Source of the DNA: Phalacrocorax aristotelis
Lineage: Eukaryota; Chordata; Aves; Suliformes; Phalacrocoracidae
Direction of reading: 5' to 3'
Length of the DNA: 64,000 nucleotides
Assembly (NCBI RefSeq): GCF_949628215.1
Contig: NC_134277.1
Location: 56,120,918-56,184,917, forward strand
Shown here: one piece after another, positions 1 to 14,200 of the stretch
How the letters are laid out: every line of letters starts with the position of its first letter
Numbering within the stretch: the stretch's first letter is position 1
The notes under the pieces: model-generated
Told to the model about the DNA's origin: nothing
Seen by the model: only the letters and a program-made list of their open reading frames with translations
Databases searched by the model: none
Position numbers and translations under genes: made by a program

Positions 1-1176
1 TTCCTGAACTAACAGCAGGGAAATATGTATTGCCCAGTATAGTTAATTTATTTGTGGTTCATCTCTCATATACTGGAACAAAATGTGGCAGGGTGATGTC
101 CTCTCAATGCCTCCTTTAGAATCTGCCCAAATTTGGCTCTTCTATCATTATTGAGATATCACCTTTTTCACACTCAGCCTTGTTAGTTGCTGACAGCTAA
201 ATTACTGGAGGAGTCTAGCTTGCATCCACCAGTGTGATTCATCTCAGGTGTACAGAAACTGAGCAGGACTTCTGCCATTGCTCGTCTGTGATTCTGTGGC
301 TTCTCTGGCATGAAGCACTGTCTAGGGAGCAAGTTTAGTGAGGGATAGGTTGGGGGAGATAAAAACAGAGAAATCAGGTACAGAAGAGGCCAGCCAATAG
401 CAACTGAAGAAAATTACTTCTTCCTACAATTCAGAAACTGTTCTGAGGAATAAATGATTTCAAAATCCCCTAGAAAAAATCATCTTACCCATGTGGTAGT
501 GACTAGTCTGCCCAGAGGATCCCTGATGCCTTCTCACTTGACCTGCATGTGGAACCAAGGAGTCCCAGTCCCACTGCAGGCCCTTTTTGGAGCCAGGGCT
601 GTGCTGCATGATCCCATCTCCACTGCCTCAGTTTGCTTTTTTGTGTTAGGACATTAAAATCCCTCTGTTGATCACTTCAGGATTATGAGATGGCACCCCT
701 AAGGCCCAGATAAACTTAATATTGGTACTTCTCTGTTTTTACATGCTTGATTAAAATCTCATTTTACTTTTGACCTAGTGATCTGAGTGAGGATGTGGCT
801 CTTCACTTTGCTTGACCACATGAAACATGAAGCATATTTTCATGAGATATATGAAGGAGGAAAATCGCCTTAGCCCCAGGGTCATCTGTAAATTTCATCT
901 CCTGTAGTCAGTGGTCCTCTTTACGAAAGCTTATACTTTGGGTAAACAGATGGCCTGATCCTGCTCCTGCTGGAATAGTGGGATTTTCCATTACAGCAAC
1001 AGATACAAGGGTCAGGCCGAGAAGCTTCTGAACCAAGAGGCTGGAGAAAATTATCTTTCAAACCCTTTCATAATTTTAAAGGTGCTCACTGACTGATTCT
1101 CTTCTTCCTTGCCTCATTTTGTCACTGAGTTATCTGGCTAAAAACCAATCTTGCAAAAGACCCTTTCGAAGCTGAT

Positions 1177-1192
1177 CCTGCCAGAGGGCGAC
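1177..1192 (+). promoter_or_regulatory. Possible CTCF-binding motif
   Basis: The core CCAGAGGGCG fits the central part of the CTCF consensus, but flanking positions on both sides deviate. It sits in a locally less AT-rich patch (1160-1240). One motif match of this length is weak evidence, so this is only a candidate. Confidence 0.25.
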
Positions 1193-1389
1193 CGTTTCTT
1201 TAGCAGCGCAGAGCCCTCTCACCACAAGGGAGAAGGGTTGTGTATTGAAGATATTTGCCTCTCAGCACCTTGCAGCATTTCACCTAATATGCCTCATCTT
1301 GCAAGTATGTCAGATCTGTAACTGTCATACAGCAGGTTTGCAGGATTAGCCCCACCTATTGCCCTTTAAAACCAGTTCTCTAACAATGA

Positions 1390-1615
1390 CAGAAAAATTG
1401 TGCATGTATGTGTAGGTGTGTATATGTAATATATGCATAGGTACATGCACACACACACCCCAGGTGTGTACAGACTGACTGTCATCTATTGTACATTAGA
1501 TCAGACAATTTACTGTTTCCTGCATAGAGTGGAACCTTTAAAGAATGTATATGAACTATAAATATATATAAGCATGTGCATATACATAGATACACATGCA
1601 CACGCACAAATACTC
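1390..1615. repeat. Alternating purine-pyrimidine tracts
   Basis: Two blocks (about 1400-1460 and 1550-1615) are built of TG/CA and TA steps, including a short CA run near 1449-1458. They look like decayed dinucleotide microsatellites with Z-DNA-like base alternation. No unit is long or pure enough to be highly polymorphic. Confidence 0.5.
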
Positions 1616-3159
1616 CTGTTGTCTACAGTGCATTAAAAAGCAAGACATTTCAGTTTGTTCTCCTTATGGAACTTGTTAAAAATGTGTGTTAGTGTATCAG
1701 TTCCTATATTTCAGAAGAGAGCAGCATAGAGACATGCAATCCAAAGTTGCTTGGTATTTTTAAGCTGAAATTAGATTCATTGCTTTGATTATTCCATTGT
1801 GGGCCCCAAGTTATATTTTAGTGTCCTTCACCCTTTTCTCCTTTATTATTTATAACCCACACTCTTTGAGCAATGACCAGGACTAATCTGTAACCTTCTG
1901 TCCTTCTGCCTGATTCGTTCTCTTTTGAAACACAAAGATTGAAGCAAATATTCTCAGACTCTCTGTTAAAATATAGATAGATAGGTATTTCTCCCATATG
2001 TCTTACACTGAAGTAAGACTTAATGGAGGTTTTGCTTTTCTAATTCAGTCTCAGTGGACCTACTTCAAAGGAAAATAGCAAAGGACTGGGAAGTATATAT
2101 TTGGTATTCATTGTATTATAATATATCTACCTCACACACATACACATAGGTATTTTGTAGGCATTCACCAAATGGCTTGTGTGGCCATCTTGACTGTTAG
2201 ACTAACACATTGTGTTTTGTGGGGTTTTTTCCCCCAATGTTTTTTTTTGTTTGTTTTGTTTCCCCTGCAATGTTAGCTGCGCCTAAATAAATAAATTAAA
2301 TAGCAATTCATTTGTGCTCACTCTGCATCACAAAGAAGTGGGGCATAAAACAGCATTAGCAGTGAATCCCCTGAGGACCAAAGAACCTCACAGGGGGCTA
2401 GTCCTCTGAATGGTCTCTATCACTACCTAGCAGCTAATGACTGAAACAGGATCCATTGCCACTGGGAGCTTTTAATTTCCTTACATTGTACAGATTGCTC
2501 TGATCCAATGCAAAGCGACAGCTACCATTTCAGTACAGCTCATTAACAGCTTTTGCAAGAGCCAGCATGCACCATGTCTTCACGTATGCTATAGTCCCGT
2601 GATCCATGTTTGTGCAAGCTAGAAATCAGCCTTTGGATAAGTTATAACACAGTTGCAGGCATAATAAATGCAGTGTCTTAGATACCTTGGGAAAACAGAC
2701 AGTATATTTAAACTTATCTTGGGGCAGAACAATTCATGTCCACGCTTCAGAATAACTTGAGAAAACTCAAAGATTTATTTGCTTGGTGAAAGACCGGTGA
2801 TAATGTATTGAAGGGCAGGGAGCACATAACAAAGAAAGCTTTCCAGGAAATTTAGGAAGTGTCAGGGTAGTTGACAGGGGAAGAGGAAAAAGGAAACAAT
2901 TCAGGAAAATAATTGGAAAAATTAAGGGAAAGTTCTCACATTCTCTAAGGCACGCAGAATAACAGGACATAGTTATGTCTGTCAGGCACTGGCAACAAAA
3001 CTAGAATAACTTCTGTTGTGTTAGGTCAGGTTTGTATTTGTGTATTTTTGTAAGCACTAGGAAATTGTAGCCAGCTCTGGTATCTTCAAAACCAGTAGAA
3101 AGGTCTTGCTTTAATTTATACAGGAGTGTGTATATAGGGAAAATTGTATTGGCTGGGTT

Positions 3160-3187
3160 AGCAGTCCTGAAAGCAGTCCTGAAAGCA
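3160..3187 (+). repeat. 12-bp tandem duplication
   Basis: The unit AGCAGTCCTGAA occurs twice in direct succession and is followed by a partial third copy of four bases. It is a small local duplication with no visible function. Confidence 0.7.
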
Positions 3188-6100
3188 ACTTTATCAACTT
3201 TTATTTATTTTTTTACAATAATTTTTGTTAGAAAAACAAATCCACTGAAAGCAAGGAAAGTAAAGCCTGGATCTTCCATTTCCAGAAGAACCATTCGTGT
3301 TGAATAGAAGAGTAGAATAGGTCCAGGGCATCCTGGTGTTTCTCATCCTTCAACCCTTTGAGAGGGGCAAGAACTGTCTAGCTGTGGTCTCGTAATCCTA
3401 ACATAATTAATGAACCCTGGAAGGGTGTCCCGCATCAGAAGTGATATTGTAATTTGCCCTATGTTGAGTTTGTGGGAACATATTTGTGGTGCTTCCATAT
3501 CAGCATCTTGGGTCTGAGCATATCAGAGTAAGCTCAGTCTGGAACAAAAGTATACAGTTACAGTAGACTTAGAGGATATTGCTGAGTAGGTTTTAATGGT
3601 ACAGGTTTTTATCAACCCTTCTTCAGCTCAGTGAAACTGAAGGTATTGAACATCTTCAATGATTATAATGAAGAGGCAGTCTCAGAACTGAGAGTATAAA
3701 ATATTCCATGGGCATTTGCTGAAGGTGGCATTTAGAGTTGCATAATGAGAGGTTTGGAAAGTCCAATGGGAAACAGGTTATCCTTAAGTGTAAAGTCCTC
3801 ATTCTGAAAGATGCAAAACCTGAGAGATGAAGCTTGGAGTGTGCCTTGCTGAGTAAACAACATTGCAAGTTGTTGTCATTGAAATAGTTTACCTAGTCTT
3901 GTTTCTGACTCTTTGTGAGACTGATTGGAGTCTCATTGCTGTGAGAAGTTTAGATAAGTGCATGAAATAAATAGCATCAGATATGGGTAATGTCTCGACA
4001 AAAACTGTGATGCAGTTACATTTAGAGTTTGCAGTCTACATGCATGAGTTAATGAAAAGCTGTAAGATGTGGCACAATTATTTTAAGGTGGAAGCTTCCA
4101 TTCTGATGAATGTTTTTATTTTTTTTTTCTCCTTTTAACGAGGAAGATGAGAAAAGTGCAAATCATGGGCCTGTAAAGTAGATGAGTTGAAACAATGCCA
4201 TTGACAAGTTAGCAGCATAGAGCAAGGTGACTTGTAGCAACAAGAAGTAGTGATGCTCTCTAATATCCTACAAGACTTGTAGCAGGCAGAGACACAAACC
4301 CAGCATCTCGTGGTTTTAGGGCGGTACAGAATGGGATCACTGCAGAAGCACTGAAGTGTGGGGAGTCACCTATTCAGGATGGCAAGTGTAGATTTTAGTG
4401 TCCAATAAAAAGAGCAGATATATTGTCAATATCAACAATGTATTTTTACAAGTAAAACTACATTTAAAATAGATGTAAAACATTATGTAAAACACCTTGC
4501 TACAGCTCATAACCTGTTGTTTCCATCTGCAGTGTTCCTTTGACACCTCTTGTTCCTCACGCATTTTTCTATCAGTATGAAACACGTTAACATGTAAAAA
4601 GAATACACACATACATATTCCATAAATAATGGAAGCACAGCTCCATTTCTGAAACAAAATTAGATATATGTCCATGATAATATGCTTAGTGAAACAAGAT
4701 TATGTATAATTATTAATATGTTCACGTGATGCACACGGAAAAGACGGGATTTAGCTATATATAAACTAAAGTATCAGTAACAGTGAGTTTTTAAAACATA
4801 TTATGCCAAATGTGTGTATCAGAAATATGTTAAGGTACAAAAGTAGTAAGTAAATATTGTTGCCTCCGATGGACAGAACGTAGAGTGGATCCTCATTAAT
4901 CCAAACACTTTGAGGGGCTGTATCTTAGTAAAATCTTGTGTTCCTAAAGGTGTTGAGCTGCTAGTGCAAGTACCTAGACTTGGATTAAGTTTTGCCACAA
5001 AGAATTAACATTTTGGGCTTACAAAAATGATTGTACTAAACATAAAGATCCTCTGAGAACAGCAATAAGACGAGTAGGAGAGTGGCTCAGCATTAGCTGA
5101 GGCAACTGATTTATGGAGCTCTGGAGTAGCCAACATCTTCTCTGGATAAAAACCTGACACCGAGGGCTTGGCAGGACTCCCTGCTTTGAGAAGCGTCCTT
5201 ATTGTGGGCTCTAACCTCTTGTGAGGGAGCTGCTGCCTCAGGGCTTGTCTGCGTGTGGGATTGTGCATGTCCCACTTCTAGCACAGCTTTGAAAAGTCTC
5301 TGTGCTAAACTAGTGCAGGGGCCAAATTAACCCTTTGTGTGGTGATTATTCATCCTTATTTGGCCATATTTGTCTATCAGCAAAGAACAAAAATGTAAAA
5401 TAATTTTAAATAAGCCAGTTAAGTGAGTTATGATTGAAGAAGTTGGAATTACATCTGTAAGCAGACAGACTTTTAAATACAGTTAGTATCACATACTCCT
5501 AAACCATCACATGCCGGTTCAATCAGGCACATCTCTAGTAGCAGGAGACAAGCACTCTGCCTGGTGATATACCTCAAATCATACTCTTTCTCTGTTATGT
5601 TGGAAAAATTCAGTTTTACACAACTGCTTGGTGTTTCTACAATATGTTGTGCTCTAAGTAAAGCAAGAAAGCACCCAGCCACTCGTCTTACGTCTCTGGC
5701 TGAATGCATAAGCAGCCTGAGTACTGGAGCTCTAAACAGCATGTTATGTTGTCTGTGATACTCAGAAGACGTCTACAAAGCAGATGTCTCAAAATTAATT
5801 AAAATTACGAATTAACAATACTTAATGGTGCTTAGAAAATTTTATTTTCACCTCTGACTTCTCTGTAAGGTGAAAAAATTAGCTAAGTACTAAGGACCTA
5901 TTGACAATCCTGTCCTGTGGCCTTTTTTGCACATTGTTCCCCCAAAGTGCAATGGTAGTTTTTCAAGTGGAAAGGTTACATGTGTGAGTTAAATTGCAGG
6001 GTCAGATGCTGCTCTTGGATGTGCATGAAGAATCCAGTTGATGATGATAGATGAATCAGGCCTTAGGTAGTGAAATTGGGGTATTTTACTCTTTAAGTTG

Positions 6101-7469
6101 AAGGAGAACATGTGTGGCCATGTTTTCAGAAATATATAGTGGCTGTGTACCCTTAAGGAAAATAAGGACCCTGTATGGGTTCACATGAGCAGGATGTCTT
6201 AACAGTAGAATAACTTCGGGAACACCAACTCCTAAATCATTAATATAAAAATCATAGGCTTGGGGGCTTTTTTAATAGTAATTTATTGCTTCTTGAGTTT
6301 TCAGGCCCTCTGGTTCTTGTATTCACAGTTCTATTCTCTAAAACTATGCAAAGCTGAGATGTTTTTTTTTGGTGAGGGGAGGGAGGAGGAAGAGAGAAAA
6401 CTCATCTTCTGAATCCACTTGACTCCCACAACAGGACCTTCAGAAAAGCATCAAATACTGTAAGTCTCAGTGAAGCAAGGTGACTGTCAAGGCTACATGT
6501 GGGCACTAGACTGAGGATCCTGTGAAAAATTAGCAGATGTGTTGATTCCTTTTCTGTTACCGGGGCTATAGCTTTTAGGATTAATAAAGAAGCAAGCAGA
6601 CTTTGTGGCTCTGCAAAAAGTGTAAGTCTTGTGATGAAAGGCGTATCCTGGATGGGACATAATGGTGTATTTCCATTTCAAGTTCAGTTCTCTGCTGGTC
6701 CATGTCAAGGGACAGCCACTACAGATGCAAGGTGAGCTCTGGGGAGCTACTTAGCCTGGCACCAGGAACTGCAGGGGAATGGCTGTGGTGAGCCACCGCA
6801 ATGCCTGCACCTCTGCTGGGTTGAACTCCCAGAAAACAGTGGGTGGTGATGATTTTTCCCTCTGCGAATAAAGGAGGTGCTGTTCCATGGGGTCATCCCA
6901 CTTGCTTTCTCCTTTCAAATAGCTGGGGGGGTGCGGAATGGGGGCAAATAACCTTTTTGACAAGGAGGAAATGAAACAGGGAAACTTTTAACTCTGCAAA
7001 AAGATACTTTCTTTATTAGGGTGCAGGACTAATATTTAGTCTCTTTTTATGTGTTTGTTTTTCACAGGGCAACTTAGATGGTCTTACAGGTCTAAATGCT
7101 TATCTGGTTGCCCCCTCCCCATTTGAAGGACTTGGGGGAGACAAAGGAGTGTGTCTGGAACTGGGTTATTCTAGCTGTAAGAAAGAGGAAATGGTATTTA
7201 AAAAAACATTTAATTAAATGACAACACTTGGGATTTCATTTAGTTCACATTACAGGAGGAATTTAGACTTCCACTGCTACCACCTGCTGCCAGGCTGAGC
7301 TGTGAGCGTTGTTCCTGCGTCTCACCGATGCAGGTGAACTTACTGCCGAACCACTTTCACAGTCCAGAAAGCATGACATTCCTTGTTACCAGTGGGAGGA
7401 AAGGCTAATTGAGAAGTGTGTATAAAAGCTGTAATGAGTAGCATTTACATGTATTGATTAGAAGTAGGG

Positions 7470-8200
7470 CCACCGTCTCTCATTTATCACCACCAGCAGC
7501 TGTGAAATTTTCCCCACGTCGATTGGCACGGCTCATATTCCCGCTCCTCTGGTTCTTTATTGCTTTTTCTTCCCCCCACCCGCCCTGAACCAGAGTGCTG
7601 ATCCACCAGCTGGAATGGGCTGGTAATTACTCCAGCTTCTCCACCAGCTGCCACAATTGCCAAACCGCTGGAGTGAAAAATTCCATCCCGCATTTCCGAT
7701 TTTTTACATTACCACTGCATAATCATATTTGACGAATAATTAACCTGGGTTAATACTTCAGGGAGCCATTTGCAAGTAAATTGATAAGCTGAGTGCTGTA
7801 AAGGCGCACAAGGGCTAAAGGCTTTAGGAAGCTGCACACAACAGCCCACTGACTGTGCTGTTTTAATATGCGCACACCCCCTGACCATCTTAATTAAGAG
7901 TGGCCTGTGGGTGCTGTCCTCCAGCCTCCTTAAACAGAGCACGGCTCAGGAGGAGGGAGAGGATGGGAAGTACACTCGAATTAAACTCTCTGCTATATCT
8001 GTCTCATGGCAGTGGTGCAACGGATGTGAATAAGTGCACTTTTCCTCCCTTTTAGATTTAGAAACAAACGCTGTTAGATCGGAAGCTTGTTAGACAGAGT
8101 TGAAATCAATGGAGATTTTCCCTGCCAGCTCAGTGGAGCTGGATGCAGGTCAGGTTGAAGAGCTGTTTTCCCCACCTTTAATAATGGCATGCAAGTCAAT
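7470..8200. promoter_or_regulatory. Candidate conserved non-coding enhancer
   Basis: This segment differs in texture from its surroundings: little low-complexity sequence, balanced base content, and dense homeodomain-type words (TAATTACT at about 7624, TAATTAAG at about 7892, and further TAAT cores), plus GC-rich words between them. It also contains a 16-bp palindrome at 7739-7754. Such segments are typical of long-range enhancers in the introns of developmental transcription-factor genes. There is no good open frame: the minus-strand frames here (68 and 77 codons) show no protein-like features. The call is inference from composition; cross-species alignment would decide. Confidence 0.4.
7739..7754. 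promoter_or_regulatory. 16-bp palindrome, HNF1/GRHL-like
   Basis: Arms ATTAACC and GGTTAAT are perfect reverse complements around a two-base spacer. The half-sites GTTAAT resemble those of HNF1-type homeodomain dimers, and the centre AACCTGGGTT is close to Grainyhead-like sites. The palindrome is seen directly; the binding factor is a guess. Confidence 0.35.
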
Positions 8201-8250
8201 GAGAGAGCAGAGTTTAGTCCTTTTGGGAATGTATGTATTTGTATATTTTT

Positions 8251-11200
8251 TTTCCAATTAAGGTGGCTGCACTTTGTCTCAAATGCATGCCTTTACTTTG
8301 GAGTTGATCCTGGACTTCTGAGATAAGTGGAAGGCCTTCCTATGAGACTTCTGTGGTTTATAAATCCACTCGTTCTTCAACTTCAGCTTTTAGAGTGTTT
8401 GGCATGTATCTTATTTGGAGAAGGATTGCACCAAATAGTTATTTGTAGCTTTCAGCAGGGTTTCTTGGCAGTGGGGGTGTATTGGAAAAAATATTTTCAG
8501 TTTGTTCCTTGGTTTTAAATTAGCTAGTGGTACACACTTATTTTCCTCTTTTGTTCTTTTTTATTGGTAAATATTTTATAGCTAAATAATTTAAAGAATA
8601 ATCTTATCATAAGTGAATCAAAGAAAGTTTTATAATGTGCTTGTAAGGATCCTGTAAAAAGTAAACCAAAATAACTTATTTGCCAAAAGACAAGACTGTT
8701 CAAATAACAGGTCCCACCAAAGCATTGCTGTGACGCCTTATACTTAGCTTCATCCAACATGGCTCTTTGACAGATCCTTGCTTGATAATTCATCAAGGGA
8801 GAATGAACAAGCCTCCTTCCTCTAAGAAGACAGGTAAAATTCATTCAATTTCATCATCTTAGTTGATTTCTATAATGTCTTTCTGACTCAGAAAGTCAGG
8901 TATTGATTGAGGCCACATAAAGGGTGTGGATGAGGGCTCTAGAGAATTTGTCGTGTTTGTTTTTCTGGTGCAATGTTACTATTATCCAGCCAAATACTTC
9001 TTCCTCAAGGTGGCCTGTTAATGCCATGGAAATCTTCTGAAGCATAGTTTTGGGCAGAGCAAGAGGCAAGAATTGACGTTAAATAAAAGTCCCGTCATTG
9101 CAAATCTTATCTGGGTTTTGCTTCGGTTTGGTTTTTGCTGTGTAGCAACATTCCTTAGATTCACAGAACAATCTCGTAAGGAATATTAAAATATATTTCT
9201 ATTTCTGGAGAGAAATACCAGAAAACAGTGTCTGAATGATGTGAAAAAGAAAAGAATTGCTTACTTAGTATTTCCATAGAAACTGCATGATTGGTTATCT
9301 CCTCAAAACTTCCAGCCTAATTTTTGGGAACATCTGGTTTGACAGCCTTGGTGCCAACCCTGATGTGCCATAAAACTGCAAAGCTGTAAATTGGGAGAAC
9401 AGTTAATGGATTTGCATATCATGTACTTGCACTTGCCAGCATGCCCCAAGCTGGTGGCACGTAGAACACTATCAAGACATTGTTAGCAGTGGAGTTATGT
9501 AGCAGCTGCACACCTAGACAGGGGGAAGCGATCCCCAGCCCGAGATGCTACCTGGCTGAACTCCCTTTGCAAAGCCCTGTGAGGTCTCCACAGGGCCTTG
9601 GCACATCCCATCATTTGTGCCCCAGGAGTACCTCCGGAGATGCTGAATGGGCACATGGAATCTACAAGAGCTGTTTAAGTTATTTCATCTCTACAAGAAA
9701 AATAAAAACTATCAGAAGACAATTAAATAAAGATGTATGCATTATGCTTTAAGAGATCAAGACAGTTTTATTATTCACTAAGACGACTCAGGAGAGAGAT
9801 GCAATGGAATTATTTAAAAATTAGACGTCACTAAGGTCCTATGAAGATCCAGGCTTTCTGTAACATGGCTCTCTCTTACAGATATGCTGGTAGGTTGCTA
9901 TGAAATTATAAGCCTGGTATACCTGGGGGCAACATAATTTTTCCTGAAAGGTGCAATATCCCTTTAAGAAGCCTAAACCCTAATCATGTGGAATATTATC
10001 TTTCTATTCTGTAATTTCCTTTAAAGAGTAGGGGTTTATCAAAAGTAGCTTAACTTAAAATTTGCCTTATCACTTATGTGTAGTGATTTACCCTGTTGCT
10101 AGTGAGATCCTAAGGATTTCTGGGCTTTTTTGTGACATTTAAAATCTTTGCAGTTTCAGAGAATTCCAGGAGGAAGAGTATTTCTTAAAAATATGGTATT
10201 TACAAGATTTTCAGTGGTTTTGCTGTTTTTTGGCAAATAAACTCAAAACTAAGTATTTTATAAAAAACTACTTCATTGTACAGGATAAAAGGTAGCCAAA
10301 CCCTGAATTTCTTCTTTAAGCCTCAGGCTGAGAGCTTTATGTATTGTGGCAGACGTACAAGCCCCATATAAATCCTTATTAGGAATTTGGAGTAGGGGTT
10401 TCCATGGCAAATATGATACACTACAGGCCACCACCGTTAAGTCATTGTTGGTCAAAACTCCCATGCACAAGGTGAGTTTGCCTTAGCAAGTGGTGCTAGA
10501 AACTGAGGTGGGCACTTCAGGTTGCAGCCCATTCATGGTAAATATGAAAGGAATTAGCCTTTTCAGTTTTGTTTTCCTCCACCTTGCGGCTTCCAAGGTC
10601 TGCCTTATCATTTTCATGTGGCCAGATTGTTGCCTGTCTTACTGTCTACTCAGCTGTTTCTGTGAACGTCCGCTTTCAAACCTAAATAGAATTGCATGGG
10701 ATGGCCTGGTGATTCGGAAAATAAATAAAGAATAACACAGATATGACTATCATGCTGTATTCCCCCAGCATGTAAGCAGTCTGGCTTTTTTTTAAAGTAG
10801 AGCTTCTGTGCATGCCGGACTGAAAGTCAGCGCTGGGCATTTGTCACCATGTGTGGTAATGCAGGGGAAAGCAGTTCCTTTCAGAGCTCAACTGTAGCAC
10901 TAAGTGAAATCAATGGCCAAACAATCTAACACAATTGGTCACATATTGATAGAATTAAACACCGCTGTTAACGTGACTTGTCATTGATCTGACAAAAACA
11001 GAGTCCAGGGTAAAAGTCGCCCGAAGCCTTTAGACTCTGTGCTTATGTAGCAAAGGTTGGGAAATTATTCGCTCCATCTGCTTCTAACATAATTTTTTTT
11101 TATTTTTGCTGACAATACTCCTCACTCTAGAAAACACTTGCAGAACTTTAACCTCTTCATTGTCAGAAACCTGCGAGCGTGCAGCAGCCCCCCCTCGCTG

Positions 11201-14200
11201 TGCAAACTCTCTCTTGGTTCAGGGCGTTGGGTGTCTCTCCCCGTGTGTGCACAGGGGAACACTTAGGAAAGTTACTCCAAGTACTGGGAAGCTTCCCTGG
11301 GAGCAGAGGAGACCGGTCAGCACAGGGAGGTGGTCATCCGAATCAGCTGCAGGGAGTTTTGCCAGCAGGGAAATCCAAATGGTGGAGTACAGGACATTAC
11401 TGACTTTGAAACGGGATATATCAGGAAAGCAGAATTAGGCCCATGCCTTCTGAGGCACAATGTAACTGGCTCATGCAGGGTATATCCTGTTGTCATGTAG
11501 TGGCTGCAGTTCAGAGGGTAAAAATACCCATAAAGATAGCAATTAAGAAGTCCTCTGCTAATATTGCATGAAAACAGTCTGCATTTCAGGAATCATTTTT
11601 ACCAAGCTCCAGCTTTGCGTCTGTAGTTTAGTTGTTGGTCTTTTGTTGGTGTGTCAGAATCCAAAAGATTTTACCTTATGAAATCTTCAGCTAGGTGGAA
11701 TAATTGCCATGTATGCTGGAAACAAACGCCTAACGAGCACCTGAAATATTTCAGCAAATTGCCCCAGAATATTTGCAGGGGAGACTTGTTCTTAATGCTG
11801 CCAAGTTTTCCGATCTGACCTACAAGTCACGCTTTGCTTTTAGGCTGATTGCAAACCTGATAATGTTTTCTAAAGTACCATAAGAGGAAGGAGCCTGGTT
11901 TTTGTAAAAAGCATTTCTTACTGGTAACTCGTAGTCACAACATGTCAGCCCTGCGTTTCTGCACCATTCGCAGTGTCAGCAAAGGCATTCTCACCTGCTC
12001 TCTGCTCACAATCACTTCTCTCCTCCGTTCCTACAGCTCTTTGCCTCTTAGACTTCTATTTTGTTTGCTGTAATCTTTATGTTGTGTTAGAGGTTATAGA
12101 TATTTGACACTTTGATAGTGGGTGTTGCTTCTTTGTTTATCTGCTGGCTACCGAGCACAGGCATCACTGGCGATGGCGCCGGCAGGCTGTGCTCCTGCAC
12201 GTGCTGAGATGGCGTGTGGTGCTCCTGGGCAGCCTGAGCACCCCAGGGTGATCAGCAGCAAAAGGCTGCCGCACACTTCAGTTTTGGGGGAGTGCGAGGA
12301 GGAGCTGTGTTTGTGGGTTTTTGTTTACTTTTTTCCAATGTTGCAGTTGTATAATAAAAGCTTTCCACCCAAGTTCGGTGTAGATATTGCTGGTGGATTG
12401 TTGTTGCCTGTGGCAGCCGCGATGGCAAGATTTGCTGTGCTCTATGCAGCCTAGGGACTCTGAGGCAAGTTATCACACCTCCACGGCTCCTTCCTTTAAT
12501 TCACAAGCCTTCTGAAGATGTAGGGAGGGAGGGAGAAAAAACTTTAATGTACACAGTAACCTAGTCGCAGAGGGGAGAGAGTCAGAAAAGACTTATGCTG
12601 CTTACTTGCACTTCTGGCAACATTACAGAAGCAGACAGGTTTCTTCTGAGTGGAATATGAGTTTTTCCAAGATTATTACTAGAAAGACATTTCCCCAGTA
12701 GGAAAGAAGCAAAGATACCTGTGCACAGTAATTGCGTTCTCGCAGTCTGAAGCTCTGTGGGACACAGTGATGGTGCTAATCCACCTTCTCCACATCCTCG
12801 TCATGAAACACCAGTTCATTGATGGTATACACATCTGAACTGGAAATGTGAAATGCTTGGAAAATATTACCCTATGCTGAAGTTGAAAGCTAATTGCCCA
12901 TCATGACAATTCCCAGTAGACTCATACGTCTGAAGTCTTAGTGTGAACGCTAAAAGCTCGTTCCAGGAGTTGAAGAGCCCTGCTGACAGATGGGGTGTCA
13001 GGAGGAAGACATAATTGCACAACAGAAGTGGTAACCTCTACAGCTTGGGAAAAGAATAGGACACAGCTCCTGCATCCTCAGAGAAATAGCTATGGCCAGG
13101 CCTTTGAACTCTATCAGGAAAGATCACTCCACCAAGAAGGCAGCAATGCGATGTGGCCTTCCTTTGTACAAATGCTGTGTTCACCCACCCTCTCCCAGTT
13201 GCACCCCTTCTCATTTCCTGAAGTGATCTAAAAGTCCCACAACTTGGTGATGGTTTCATGAAATGCCCTGGCGAAGAATGTAGACAACGTGCGAATACCA
13301 AACATCATACTGCAGTATGATGGCAACAGAAAGAGTCCAGACACAAAGGCTTGCTTTCTCTCATCTTTCTGCACAGTGGTTGGAGTAACTGTTGTAAAAG
13401 TTCTTCAGCAATTGTGCTTGGGTGGTTTGGATGCTCATAGCACCTGCAAATTCTGTTGAAGCAAGAATAAATGATGTGAAATGATTTTCAGACGTTTCAG
13501 ACTGGATCCACACCTGAATAGTACCTGCAGTTTTAGAAAATAGGGAATTCAAGGTGTTTTTATAAGACATAAGGTTGCATTTTTTTCCAGTTAAGGGCCT
13601 TACCTGTAACGTCATTTTCTCACCAAAAGAAATTAAAAGACAACTCAATTTAAGGTAAATAGACTACACAGATATATCTCAGTATCATTTTCATGCTGCA
13701 TTATCAGAGAAAACTCAGAAATGCTCATCTTATTTCAGTACTCATTGCAAATAATATGGATTAAAAAAGAAAAAGCTTTTCATGTTTAGTTGTTGCACCT
13801 TTACCTTTTAGAAGATAAAGGTTAAGGAATTACCTTTTAGCTTCTAAGTTCCAAAGCACCAGAGATTTTTTTGACAAAATCCCCAAATCTAGTCCTTAGA
13901 ACTGCAAGCCTATGTTCGCAGTATTTGCCTTTGAATTTTTTAATCACCAGCAAATAGCAGTTCTGTCAAATAGCTCCTCAAAACTTGTGTCAATTACCTT
14001 TTTCTAGACTTTATAGGATGCAGGAACAGTAGGAAACTCTGCCCTGAATTTGTTCCTAGTCACTAGAATAACGGTATTTAATTTTAAATGAGGAGCTAGT
14101 TAAATAACTACATGTAGCCTTCATATTAACGTTATTTCATCACTTTCATTATTGTGTAACACTCTAACAGAGAATTAAAGCTAAATATCCTCAACAGAAT

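Larger units (their letters stand above)
1..7469. other. Non-coding, presumed upstream POU6F2 intron
   Basis: No exon could be recognised here on either strand. The open frames are all under about 100 codons, lack splice-site context and show no family resemblance. The stretch holds alternating purine-pyrimidine tracts (1390-1615), a 12-bp tandem duplication (3160-3187), T-rich runs near 2240 and 4120, and one CTCF-like word at 1177-1192. A segment near 956-1030 resembles a dispersed sauropsid repeat seen elsewhere in the window. Assignment to the POU6F2 intron is inference from the same-strand exons at 44-45 kb; the 5' exons of the gene are not visible. Confidence 0.5.

Noticed and set aside
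12160..12300. Possible CpG island or promoter
   Set aside because: GC-richer than its neighbours but short, with few CpG, and no transcript start features.
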